Assembly (NCBI RefSeq): GCF_014282005.1
Contig: NZ_JACFTD010000006.1
Coordinates: forward strand, 124,001-188,000
Source: Sporosarcina sp. BP05
Lineage (GTDB): Bacteria; Bacillota; Bacilli; Bacillales_A; Planococcaceae
Direction: 5' to 3'
Length of the DNA: 64,000 nt
Every line of letters starts with the position of its first letter. Position 1 is the stretch's first letter. A model generated the notes under the pieces. It was not told the origin of the DNA. It was given only the letters and a program-made list of their open reading frames with translations, and did not search any database. Made by a program: the position numbers and the translations under genes. Of this stretch, positions 1-7,564 are shown piece by piece.

Positions 1-159
1 GCCGTAACTAGTTACAGCGGGAGATGTCCAGTGCTTACTCCTTCTTTATAGTATTTCCTTTATGAATTTAAGGCAGTGTCACTTTCTATATAGCGTCAAA
101 CTCTTACTTGTATGATCGCCACATTTAAGCCGGAGTAAGTTGTTGTGATCATATCGTCC

Positions 160-190
160 AAAGCGGATTCAATGGAATTCTTTATTTCAA
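160..190 (+). repeat. Remnant of GGCGCC-type leader repeat (tail only)
   Basis: About 30 bases (AGCGGATTCAATGG followed by AATTCTTTATTTC) match, with one base missing and one change, the 3' tail of the repeat at 23677-23795 upstream of hpaB. The hairpin part of the element is not recognisable here. Like the other copies it sits directly ahead of the first gene of a catabolic transcription unit. Confidence 0.6.
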
Positions 191-191
191 T

Positions 192-243
192 ATATAACAC
201 AAATATAACGTTAATTTTCATTAACGTTATATTTGTGTTATAT
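192..243. promoter_or_regulatory. Perfect 23-bp inverted repeat upstream of paaA
   Basis: Arms 192-214 and 221-243 are exact reverse complements separated by TTTTCA (215-220). Each arm contains TTAACGTTAT or its complement, so TAACGTTA occurs twice. It ends 42 bases before the paaA start and has no T-run after it, so it looks more like an operator than a terminator. PaaX, encoded at the end of the paa cluster, is the obvious candidate regulator, but binding is inference. Confidence 0.6.
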
Positions 244-285
244 GTCATGCCGGAAACACATACCTTGAATTAGGGGGGGGATTAG

Positions 286-1236
286 ATGACGAGTTTGTGC
301 AATTCAGAAGAAGAAAAGTTAGCTCACTTTATGCATCGGATTGAAACAGGTGACAAAATTGAAGCCGATGATTGGATGCCTGAAGAATACAGACTAACAT
401 TGATTAAATTGATTTCCATGCATGGAATAAGCGAAATAATGGGGGCTCTCCCTGAGAAAGAATGGGTACCAAAAGCTCCGTCGCTTTCTCGGAAGTTAGG
501 CATTATGGCCAAGGTACAAGATGAAATGGGTCACGGTCAACTGCTTCTCCGAGTAACCGAAGATTTACTCAAGCCATATGGAAAAAATCGCGGGGATTTA
601 ATGCAAGACTTATTCAATGGAGATTTGAAATTTCATAATGTATTTCACATGAAAACAACTACTTGGGCAGATGCGGGAATTATTGGTTGGCTCGTTGATG
701 GCGCAGCAATTATTACACAAACCAATATGCTTGGGGCTTCTTATGGTCCTTACGGAAGAGCATTACAGCGTATTTGCGCTGAAGAGGTGTTCCATGCACA
801 ACATGGTGAATCTATTATTATGGCACTGGCGGAAGGAACAAATAATCAGAAAGCAATGATTCAGGAATCCATTAATTATTGGTGGGAATCGCTGTTAATG
901 TTCTTTGGACCAGCGAGTAAAGAAACCACAGGTTCTTCGAAACAAGATTTAACTATTAAATATAAAATACGTACGAAAACAAACGAAGAGTTCAGGCAAA
1001 TCTTTTTTGATAAATATATCCCGCGTATTTTATCTCTTGGATTAACAATCCCAGATTCGACCATAAAATTCGATGCTGACAGCAAAATATGGACGTACAA
1101 ACAGCCAGATTGGAATGAATTCAAGAAAATTATTAAAAATGAAGGGCCTCGTTCTCAGGAGCGTCTGAACCTACGCCGCACTTCTTATGAAAATAATGCA
1201 TGGGTACGTGATGCATTAAGTGCAGTCGTTAATTAA
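286..1236 (+). CDS. paaA: Phenylacetyl-CoA epoxidase subunit PaaA
   Basis: Catalytic subunit of the ring 1,2-phenylacetyl-CoA epoxidase, which uses a carboxylate-bridged di-iron centre to turn phenylacetyl-CoA into the 1,2-epoxide in the cytoplasm. The 316-residue length is normal for the family. Two iron-ligand type motifs are visible: DEMGH at residues 79-83 and AEEVFH at 165-170. The ATG at 286 follows a run of eight G (a strong ribosome binding site). It heads paaABCD and its stop overlaps the upstream ATG of the next frame. No paaE reductase gene follows, so the electron donor is not evident here. The family assignment is secure. Confidence 0.95.
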   Translation: MTSLCNSEEEKLAHFMHRIETGDKIEADDWMPEEYRLTLIKLISMHGISEIMGALPEKEWVPKAPSLSRKLGIMAKVQDEMGHGQLLLRVTEDLLKPYGKNRGDLMQDLFNGDLKFHNVFHMKTTTWADAGIIGWLVDGAAIITQTNMLGASYGPYGRALQRICAEEVFHAQHGESIIMALAEGTNNQKAMIQESINYWWESLLMFFGPASKETTGSSKQDLTIKYKIRTKTNEEFRQIFFDKYIPRILSLGLTIPDSTIKFDADSKIWTYKQPDWNEFKKIIKNEGPRSQERLNLRRTSYENNAWVRDALSAVVN

Positions 1237-1253
1237 TGGAAGGGGTCAGTAAA

Positions 1254-1601
1254 ATGACTGGAGAAAAAACATTTTATCAAGAATATGAAGTTTTTAGTAA
1301 GCGGACACCGAGTTCAACATTCCAACACCAATTCAGTTTACTGGCTCCAAATGAAGATATGGCACTTATTTTAGCACAGGAAAATTTCATGCGACGAGAA
1401 CCTGTTGCAGATATTTGGATCGTAAATCGAAAAAATGTTAGGAAAATGGATGCCGAAGAGAAAATGACGCTCGGCAGGCTAGACAATAAAGAGTACAGGA
1501 CCACAAAAGGCTATGGTTATTTAAAGAAAAAGTGGCGTCAATACGAACAACAAGTACTCGATGAAAAAGAGATTTTGTCATGGGGAGGAGAACGAAAATG
1601 A
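1254..1601 (+). CDS. paaB: Phenylacetyl-CoA epoxidase subunit PaaB
   Basis: Small structural subunit that bridges the PaaA-PaaC heterodimers of the epoxidase complex. About 115 residues; the segment beginning YEVFSKRTPSS and the later ENFMRREPVADIWIV are typical of PaaB. An in-frame ATG exists at 1236, overlapping the paaA stop, but AAGGGG at 1240-1245 is spaced for the ATG at 1254, which I chose. The C-terminal part is basic and somewhat longer than in the Proteobacterial protein. Its stop overlaps the paaC start (ATGA), implying translational coupling. Confidence 0.93.
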   Translation: MTGEKTFYQEYEVFSKRTPSSTFQHQFSLLAPNEDMALILAQENFMRREPVADIWIVNRKNVRKMDAEEKMTLGRLDNKEYRTTKGYGYLKKKWRQYEQQVLDEKEILSWGGERK

Positions 1602-2410
1602 GCATGACAGAAAATAGTATGAGTGCGGAATATAAAGAAGCAATCACTAGTTTACTATTCCAGTTAGCGGATGATGATTTTCTGTACGCATTCCGCGGAT
1701 CTGAATGGCTCGGACTCGCTCCCCATATTGAAGAAGACGTCGCATCCTCCTCAATTAGCCAAGACAGCATGGGACATGCCGCAATGTTCTACCAATTACT
1801 TGAGGATCTTGGAGCCGGAAAAGCAGATGATTTGGCTCATTTACGCTCGGCACAGGACAGAAGCAATAGCATTTTAATTGAGCGGGTGAATGGTGAAGGT
1901 TATTATATGGAAACCCCCAATTATGACTGGGCCTATCAAGTCGTAAGAAGTTATTTTTATACACAAGCGAAAAGGGTGAAAATGGATTCCCTATGTGAAA
2001 GCTCGTATAGGCCTATTGCTGAAGTGGCGATAAAAGTGAAAATGGAACTTTATTATCATAAGTTGCACTGGGAAACGTGGTTTAAACAATTAATGAGTTC
2101 TACGGATGTAGCAAAAAAGAAAATGAATGATGCAATTACGCTCGTTATGAATGACTTTGGAGATGTATTTTCTTTTGGTAATCTGAAACAGAAGATTGAA
2201 AGCAATAACTTACTAGACAGTGAGGAAGAAATGAAGAAACGATGGCTAGCTAGCATCGGCCCAGTGTTCGATGCCCTTCAAATGGAGGTACCGGCGATTC
2301 CGAATCATCCCGTGATGAACGGTCGAAACGGTGAGCATACAAAAGACTTGGATGAAGCGCTCCTTACGCTTTCAGAAGTTTACAAACTTGACCCTGTTGC
2401 CGTCTGGTAA
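1598..2410 (+). CDS. paaC: Phenylacetyl-CoA epoxidase subunit PaaC
   Basis: Structural, ferritin-like subunit that pairs with PaaA in the epoxidase core and lacks a functional di-iron site in the family. About 270 residues, normal length. The N-terminal FRGSEWLGLAPHIEEDVASS and the motif QDSMGHA near residues 56-61 are family hallmarks. The start at 1598 (ATG overlapping the paaB stop) is preferred over 1580 because GGGGAGGAG lies at 1582-1590. It belongs to the paaABCD unit with minimal intergenic spacing. Confidence 0.94.
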   Translation: MSMTENSMSAEYKEAITSLLFQLADDDFLYAFRGSEWLGLAPHIEEDVASSSISQDSMGHAAMFYQLLEDLGAGKADDLAHLRSAQDRSNSILIERVNGEGYYMETPNYDWAYQVVRSYFYTQAKRVKMDSLCESSYRPIAEVAIKVKMELYYHKLHWETWFKQLMSSTDVAKKKMNDAITLVMNDFGDVFSFGNLKQKIESNNLLDSEEEMKKRWLASIGPVFDALQMEVPAIPNHPVMNGRNGEHTKDLDEALLTLSEVYKLDPVAVW

Positions 2411-2436
2411 AAAGAAATAGTAAAGAGGTGAATAAT

Positions 2437-2937
2437 GTGACTGCTTCCATAGATGTTTCAATAGAGCGCATTTTTGAAGTCCTTATGAATGTCAAAGATC
2501 CGGAAATTGACTCAGTGAGCATTATTGACCTTGGTATGGTAGGCGAGGTCTTAATCGAAGGAAATAAAGTTAAGATCACTTTGCTTCCGACTTTTTTAGG
2601 GTGTCCAGCACTTGAATTCATTAAAACGAATACTGTAAATGCCGTGAAAAAATTACCTGAAGTCGGGTCCGTTGAAGTAGAATTCGTCTTTCATCCGCCA
2701 TGGACATCAGACCGTATAACGGAACAAGGTCATGTGAATCTTAAAAAGTTTGGGATTGCTCCACCGCCTCGCTATTTTAAGGAAGACGGGTCATGGCATG
2801 TGGATTGTGCATATTGCGGATCCAGTTATGTATCAATGGAAAACATATTTGGACCGACCGCTTGCAGAAGTATTTTTTACTGCAAAAGCTGTAAAAACGT
2901 ATTTGAGGCAATGAAACCTGTGTCTACATTAATGTAA
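2437..2937 (+). CDS. paaD: PaaD, MIP18-family epoxidase maturation factor
   Basis: PaaD belongs to the MIP18/SufT family and is thought to help metal-centre assembly of the epoxidase. Residues 1-90 form the MIP18 domain with the conserved VKDPEI near residue 20 and a Cys at about 56 (LGCPALE). The C-terminal part carries a zinc-ribbon-like set of cysteines (CAYC near 124-127, then C143, C149, C152), as in other PaaD proteins. GTG starts occur at 2428 and 2437; AGAGG at 2424-2428 suits 2437. It is usually followed by paaE, but here an EthD-like gene follows. Confidence 0.92.
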   Translation: MTASIDVSIERIFEVLMNVKDPEIDSVSIIDLGMVGEVLIEGNKVKITLLPTFLGCPALEFIKTNTVNAVKKLPEVGSVEVEFVFHPPWTSDRITEQGHVNLKKFGIAPPPRYFKEDGSWHVDCAYCGSSYVSMENIFGPTACRSIFYCKSCKNVFEAMKPVSTLM

Positions 2938-2954
2938 AGTGAGGAGAAGAAAAA

Positions 2955-3257
2955 ATGGCTAAACTAATTGCATTGTACAAACACCCTGAAAACAAAGAGG
3001 CTTTTGATGATCATTATTTCAATGTACATTCACCGCTAACAGCAAAGATCCCTGGTCTCCGTGAAATGAAAGTGACAAAAGTAACGGGATCCCCAATGGG
3101 AGGAGAGGGGAAATACTATCTCACATGTGAAATGCAATATGACAATTTAGAAGCGTTGCAGGCAGGGTTACGCTCAGCGGAAGGAAAGGCATCCGGCAAG
3201 GACTTGATGGGGTTCGCGGGTGATCTTGTCACATTAATGATTGGTGAGGATGCCTAA
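2955..3257 (+). CDS. EthD-family small protein
   Basis: A 100-residue alpha/beta-barrel (dimeric ferredoxin-like) protein of the EthD family: the N-terminal ALYKHPENKEAFDDHY and the following HSPLTAKIPGL are typical. EthD relatives accompany ring-cleavage and cytochrome P450 operons, often with no established reaction. GAGGAGAAG gives a good ribosome binding site and the gene overlaps paaF by one base, so it is translated with the paa operon. It could act on a reactive intermediate such as an oxepin or semialdehyde, but that is a guess from context. Confidence 0.8.
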   Translation: MAKLIALYKHPENKEAFDDHYFNVHSPLTAKIPGLREMKVTKVTGSPMGGEGKYYLTCEMQYDNLEALQAGLRSAEGKASGKDLMGFAGDLVTLMIGEDA

Positions 3258-4033
3258 TGAACGGCTTTGAATTCATTGAAACAACATTAACGGGAAACAC
3301 CGCGGTGATTGAACTAAATCGGCCACGTCAGTTAAATTCATTGAATCGAAAAATGGTTAGTGAAATTATCACGGCAATGGAAAAGTTTGACCGTGAAGAG
3401 GATATTCGCGCTATCGTACTCACTGGAAGAGGCCGTTCATTTTCAGCAGGTGCTGATATTGATGAAATGATGGGTGATGATCCTATCAGCCTTGAACTGT
3501 TGAACCAATTTGCCGATTGGGACCGTTTTTCGCTTATAAAAAAGCCAATTATCGGTGCAGTAAAAGGCTTCGTTTTAGGAGGGGGATTTGAGCTTGCACT
3601 GTGCTGTGACATTTTAATTGCCGCAAGTGGTACAGAGTTTTCATTCCCCGAAGCTGGCCTTGGCGTCATGCCAGGAGCGGGAGGAACGCAGCGATTAACG
3701 AAACTTGTCGGCCGCACGAAAGCGCTCGAATGGCTATGGACAGGTGAGCGCATTTCCGCGGAAACGGCTCTCAAACATGGGGTCATTAACAAAATCGTTG
3801 CTCCCGAACTCTTAATGGAAGAAACGATGAAATTCGCAAATCGGCTAGCCACACAACCCCCACTCTCACTGCGCCTTATTAAAGATTCGGTTAATAAAGC
3901 AGTGGACTACCCTCTGTATGAAGGAATGCAATATGAACGAAAAAATTTCTATCTTCTTTTCGCTTCACAGGATCAAAAAGAAGGTATGAAGGCATTTGTT
4001 GAAAAAAGAAAACCGGATTATACGGGAAAGTAA
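3257..4033 (+). CDS. paaF: Enoyl-CoA hydratase/isomerase, PaaF-like
   Basis: Crotonase-fold enzyme of 258 residues. Both catalytic glutamates of true hydratases are present: Glu112 in GGFELALCCD and Glu132 in FPEAGLGVMPG. In the Paa route this fits 2,3-dehydroadipyl-CoA hydratase. The C-terminal FVEKRKPDYTGK is typical. Start ATG at 3257 overlaps the preceding stop. Because paaZ is absent from the window, one of the two crotonases may also have taken over ring-opening hydrolysis, but the sequence does not show that. The crotonase call is certain; the exact substrate is inferred from the operon. Confidence 0.87.
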   Translation: MNGFEFIETTLTGNTAVIELNRPRQLNSLNRKMVSEIITAMEKFDREEDIRAIVLTGRGRSFSAGADIDEMMGDDPISLELLNQFADWDRFSLIKKPIIGAVKGFVLGGGFELALCCDILIAASGTEFSFPEAGLGVMPGAGGTQRLTKLVGRTKALEWLWTGERISAETALKHGVINKIVAPELLMEETMKFANRLATQPPLSLRLIKDSVNKAVDYPLYEGMQYERKNFYLLFASQDQKEGMKAFVEKRKPDYTGK

Positions 4034-4045
4034 GGAGTGTGCTAC

Positions 4046-4819
4046 ATGTTTGAGACGATTCGTTACGATGTCAAAGATGGAATTGCATGGCTTATTTTAA
4101 ATAGACCCGACAAACTGAATGCCTTTATCGCGCAAATGAATCGCGAAGTAAAAGAGGCAATCAAAGCAGCCTCTTACGATGAACAAGTGCGCTGTATTGT
4201 CATTACAGGTGAGGGACGGGCATTTTGTTCCGGACAAGATTTATCAGAAGTCGATGAACATATGGATCATGGCCAAGTGTTAAGAGAACATTATGGGCCG
4301 ATGATTAAGCAAATTAGACAATGCGAAAAACCGATTGTCGCAGCAGTAAATGGGGTTGCTGCTGGGGCAGGATTTAGTCTTGCACTTGCTTGTGACTTCA
4401 GACTAATGTCAGAGCGTGCTAGCTTTTTGAACGCATTCATCCATGTCGGGCTTATTCCAGATTCGGGTAATCTATATTATTTAACACAGTTAGTCGGACA
4501 ATCTAAAGCTGCAGAATTAGCTATTTTAGGTGAAAAAGTGCCGGCTACAGTGGCGGTGGCAATGGGCCTTGCAAATCGATTGATACCATCAGAAACATGG
4601 GATGCTGACGTATCTGCATTTGCAGCACGACTTGGCGCTTTACCAACAAAAGCAATCGGACTCATCAAACGCTCATTGAAGGCGACATCGGAACTTTCTT
4701 TTGAAGACTATCATGAACTAGAAGCCCAAGGACAGCGAACAGCTGGTTTAACAAAAGATCATGGTGAAGGCGTCAACGCATTTATGCAAAAAAGAAAACC
4801 TGTATTTACAGGCCAATAG
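4046..4819 (+). CDS. paaG: 2-(1,2-epoxy-1,2-dihydrophenyl)acetyl-CoA isomerase, PaaG-like
   Basis: Crotonase-family isomerase, about 257 residues, that converts the ring epoxide to oxepin-CoA and later shifts a double bond. Unlike its neighbour it lacks the first catalytic glutamate (GAGFSLALACD) and has an aspartate, about residue 139, in HVGLIPDSG, which is the PaaG pattern. A GTG at 4037 is in frame, but AAGGAG at 4032-4037 positions the ATG at 4046. It lies directly downstream of paaF. Confidence 0.9.
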   Translation: MFETIRYDVKDGIAWLILNRPDKLNAFIAQMNREVKEAIKAASYDEQVRCIVITGEGRAFCSGQDLSEVDEHMDHGQVLREHYGPMIKQIRQCEKPIVAAVNGVAAGAGFSLALACDFRLMSERASFLNAFIHVGLIPDSGNLYYLTQLVGQSKAAELAILGEKVPATVAVAMGLANRLIPSETWDADVSAFAARLGALPTKAIGLIKRSLKATSELSFEDYHELEAQGQRTAGLTKDHGEGVNAFMQKRKPVFTGQ

Positions 4820-4834
4820 GGGGAAGTAAAACAT

Positions 4835-6352
4835 ATGACAAAAACCCATGAAAATGAAATCGAACTAGAAACGATGAAGCGTGATTTTTACAAACTTTTT
4901 ATCAACGGTGAACAAGTTGAAAGTAGCAGTGGTGAACGAACAAAGATTTACAATCCAGCTACAGGTGAACTGCTTGCTGAAGTGGCAAAAGCGACGAAAG
5001 AAGACGCTGAAAAAGCTGTTCAAGCTGCCAAAGAATCATTTGATAATGGGAAATGGAAAATAACTCCTGCAGGACGTCGTGCACGTGTACTAAACAAAAT
5101 TGCAGCAATTATGGGCTCGCGCTTTAATGAGCTTGTAGAACTTGAAATTTTGAATACGGGTAAATCACTTGCAGCTGCTAAAGGGCAGATTTCACAAGCG
5201 ATTGAAGACTTTGAATTTTACGCTGGCGCTATCGTTGGACACGGTGGATCTGTAAACAACGTACCTGGTCAGTTCCATAACTATACAGAAAAAGAACCAC
5301 TTGGTGTATGTGCGCAAATTATTCCGTGGAATTATCCACTTATGATGGCTGCTTGGAAGATTGCACCGGCTATTGCAGCAGGTTGCTCGGTCGTTATTAA
5401 GCCAGCATCACTAACGCCACTTACAGCTATTATTCTGGGAGAAATTTGTTATGAAGCAGGCGTTCCAGCAGGTGTCGTTAATATATTGCCAGGATCTGGT
5501 TCTGAAATAGGTAACTACTTGGTAGAACATGATCTAGTGAATAAAGTTGCATTCACAGGTTCTACACCAATTGGAAAAGAAATTATGGCAAGAGCGGCAG
5601 GAACAGTAAAACGCGTAACACTAGAACTTGGTGGAAAATCTCCGAGCCTTGTTTTTGAAGATGCCGATATTGATGCAGCCGTTGATGGTTCGCTCTACGG
5701 AGCTTTCAATAACACAGGTCAATCTTGTGATGCACGTACTCGTATCTACATTCATGAAAATGTGTACGATGAGTTCATTGAGAAATTTATTGCTAAAACT
5801 GAAAAACTGGCAATTGGAAATCCATTCGATAAAGCAACACATATGGGTGCAGTTATCGATCAAGTCCAATTGGACACAGTGAAAATGTATGTTCAATCTG
5901 CAATCGATGAAGGTGCTGAAATTCTTACTGGTGGTAAAGAATTGAAACCAGTTGGCTTTGAAAACGGATTTTGGTATGCGCCGACAATAATCGGAAACGT
6001 AACGCAAGACATGAAAGTTGTTCGTGAAGAAATCTTTGGACCAGTTGTCGTTGTATCGAAGTTTAAAACTGAAAAAGAGGCAATTGCATTAGCGAATGAC
6101 TCGGATTTTGGTTTAGCTTCTTCTATTTGGTCAACAAATACCGCAACTACAACGCGGGTTGCGAACCAAATTCAAGCGGGAATTGTTATGATCAACACGC
6201 CATTCTCGGCGTTCCCAGGTACACCATTCGGTGGCTATAAACAATCCGGATTTGGCCGTGAGCTATCAATCGGATCGCTTGATCTTTACACTGAAACGAA
6301 AAGCATCATGTCGTACTTTGGCAGTCGTCCAGTTAATCCATTTGGACTATGA
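4835..6352 (+). CDS. NAD(P)-dependent aldehyde dehydrogenase (paa operon)
   Basis: A 505-residue aldehyde dehydrogenase with catalytic Cys near 298 (NNTGQSCDAR), general base Glu near 264 (LELGGKSP) and the PWNYPLM motif near 164. It is the last gene before a tandem repeat in the paa unit. In organisms with PaaZ the semialdehyde released by ring opening is oxidised by PaaZ's fused domain; no PaaZ or MaoC-type domain is here, so this enzyme may oxidise the 3-oxo-5,6-dehydrosuberyl-CoA semialdehyde. A role as phenylacetaldehyde dehydrogenase feeding the pathway is an equally fair alternative. Confidence 0.88.
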   Translation: MTKTHENEIELETMKRDFYKLFINGEQVESSSGERTKIYNPATGELLAEVAKATKEDAEKAVQAAKESFDNGKWKITPAGRRARVLNKIAAIMGSRFNELVELEILNTGKSLAAAKGQISQAIEDFEFYAGAIVGHGGSVNNVPGQFHNYTEKEPLGVCAQIIPWNYPLMMAAWKIAPAIAAGCSVVIKPASLTPLTAIILGEICYEAGVPAGVVNILPGSGSEIGNYLVEHDLVNKVAFTGSTPIGKEIMARAAGTVKRVTLELGGKSPSLVFEDADIDAAVDGSLYGAFNNTGQSCDARTRIYIHENVYDEFIEKFIAKTEKLAIGNPFDKATHMGAVIDQVQLDTVKMYVQSAIDEGAEILTGGKELKPVGFENGFWYAPTIIGNVTQDMKVVREEIFGPVVVVSKFKTEKEAIALANDSDFGLASSIWSTNTATTTRVANQIQAGIVMINTPFSAFPGTPFGGYKQSGFGRELSIGSLDLYTETKSIMSYFGSRPVNPFGL

Positions 6353-6591
6353 AAAGCGTAAGGCGCCGTTTAGCCCCGACAGGCATAAGACGGTTTGTGA
6401 GGAGGCGTACTTCAGCCACCGCAGCAAAACGGCTTATGACCCGAGGGGCTGGCGCCTGGAGCTAGACACAAAGAAAAGCGCAAGGCGCCGTTTAGCCCCG
6501 ACAGGCATAAGACGGTTTGTGAGGAGGCGTACTTCAGCCACCGCAGCAAAACGGCTTATGACCCGAGGGGCTGGCGCCTGGAGCTAGACAC
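6351..6591. repeat. Tandem duplicated GGCGCC hairpin element (2 x about 120 bp)
   Basis: Two copies, 6351-6469 and 6473-6591, have a period of 122 bases and differ at one place (T at 6359, C at 6481). Each has nested complementary arms: AGGCGCC/GGCGCCT outermost, AGCCCC/GGGGCT inside, then CATAAG/CTTATG. The first copy begins at the stop codon of the aldehyde dehydrogenase. Similar ends (GAAAAGCGCAAG at one end, a TCTAGAC-like end at the other) bound the element near 56590-56840 in opposite orientation. Confidence 0.9.
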
Positions 6592-6631
6592 TGCTCCAGG
6601 TTGAAAACTTATACTTATCTTTTTAAAAACG

Positions 6632-6661
6632 ACGGACAGGGATGTATGATTTCCTGTCCGT
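6632..6661. other. Hairpin before paaH
   Basis: ACGGACAGG (6632-6640) and CCTGTCCGT (6653-6661) form a 9-bp stem with a 12-base loop, 30 bases before the paaH start. No T-run follows on the plus strand; on the minus strand CGTTTTT follows, so it could also terminate antisense transcription. It may adjust paaH expression, which is unproven. Confidence 0.4.
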
Positions 6662-6691
6662 ATTCTATCATCATAAAAAGGAGGAATACTG

Positions 6692-7564
6692 ATGATTAAT
6701 CGAATAGTTGTTGTCGGTTCCGGTGTGATGGGCAGAGGAATAGCCTACGTCGGAGCGATTGGCGGCTATACAGTAACAATTGTCGATAATAATGAATCCG
6801 CATTGGACAATGCAAAACAAGCTATTGATAGCATCTTTGAAAAAGGTCTTGCACGCGGAAAGATTTCGGCGGATCAGGCTGAACAAGGGCATCACATTGT
6901 AAGGTATGAAAATGACTTAGCTAAAGCAGCAAAGACCGCTGATTTAATCATTGAAGCCGTTCCAGAAATAACAGCGATTAAGAAGCAAGTGTTTGAAATG
7001 ATGGAAGAGTATGCTCCAGCACATTGTTATTTTGCAACGAATACATCGACCATGAGCCCGACGGAAATTGCGTCATTCGGTAAACGTCCAGAAAAAACAA
7101 TCGCCATGCACTTTTTCAATCCCGTACATAAAATGCCCCTTGTTGAAATTGTCCGAGGTTTGGAAACGAGTGATGAGACGGTAGAAACGATTAAACAGGT
7201 TGCTGTCAATATGGGGAAGGAAACGGTTGTTATTAATGAATTTCCTGGGTTTGTTACGAGCCGGATTAGTGCGCTTGTCGGTAACGAAGCATTTATTATG
7301 CTGCAAGAAGGACTTGGAACACCGGAAGAAATTGATAAAGCGATTAAGCTCGGCTTACATTACCCCATGGGTCCATTCGAGCTTGTGGATTTAGTGGGTC
7401 TTGACACACGTTTGAACAATTTGAACTATTTACATGAAAAGCTTGGAGAGAAGTACCGACCAGCGCCTCTCCTGGAACAATACGTCAAAGCGGGGCGTCT
7501 TGGGCGAAAAAGCGGCAGGGGTGTCTACGATTATACAGTTGGAGAAGAGTTGGTTCCGAAATGA
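6692..7564 (+). CDS. paaH: 3-hydroxyacyl-CoA dehydrogenase, PaaH-like
   Basis: NAD-dependent oxidation of 3-hydroxyadipyl-CoA to 3-oxoadipyl-CoA. The N-terminal Rossmann motif VVGSGVMGRG (residues 7-16) and the catalytic region AMHFFNPVHKMPLVEIV are clear; at 290 residues it is the single-domain form, not fused to a crotonase. AAAAGGAGG precedes the ATG at 6692. Its stop overlaps the thiolase start by four bases (ATGA), so paaH and paaJ are coupled. Close relatives act on 3-hydroxybutyryl-CoA; the paa context supports the PaaH role. Confidence 0.92.
   Translation: MINRIVVVGSGVMGRGIAYVGAIGGYTVTIVDNNESALDNAKQAIDSIFEKGLARGKISADQAEQGHHIVRYENDLAKAAKTADLIIEAVPEITAIKKQVFEMMEEYAPAHCYFATNTSTMSPTEIASFGKRPEKTIAMHFFNPVHKMPLVEIVRGLETSDETVETIKQVAVNMGKETVVINEFPGFVTSRISALVGNEAFIMLQEGLGTPEEIDKAIKLGLHYPMGPFELVDLVGLDTRLNNLNYLHEKLGEKYRPAPLLEQYVKAGRLGRKSGRGVYDYTVGEELVPK

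Larger units (their letters stand above)
1..285. other. paaA upstream region
   Basis: No gene is seen here. The region holds a short palindrome (GTAACTAGTTAC, 4-15), a 16-base string (75-90) found again at 10053-10068, a repeat remnant (about 160-190) and a perfect 23-bp inverted repeat (192-243) just before the paaA ribosome binding site. I could not place a confident -35/-10 pair. The window starts too close to paaA to show what lies upstream, for instance whether paaK is there. Confidence 0.5.

Noticed and set aside
6231..6587. Open frame of 118 codons across the end of the aldehyde dehydrogenase and the tandem repeat
   Set aside because: It is carried by the repeat itself (the same peptide appears twice), has no ribosome binding site and overlaps the real gene in another frame.
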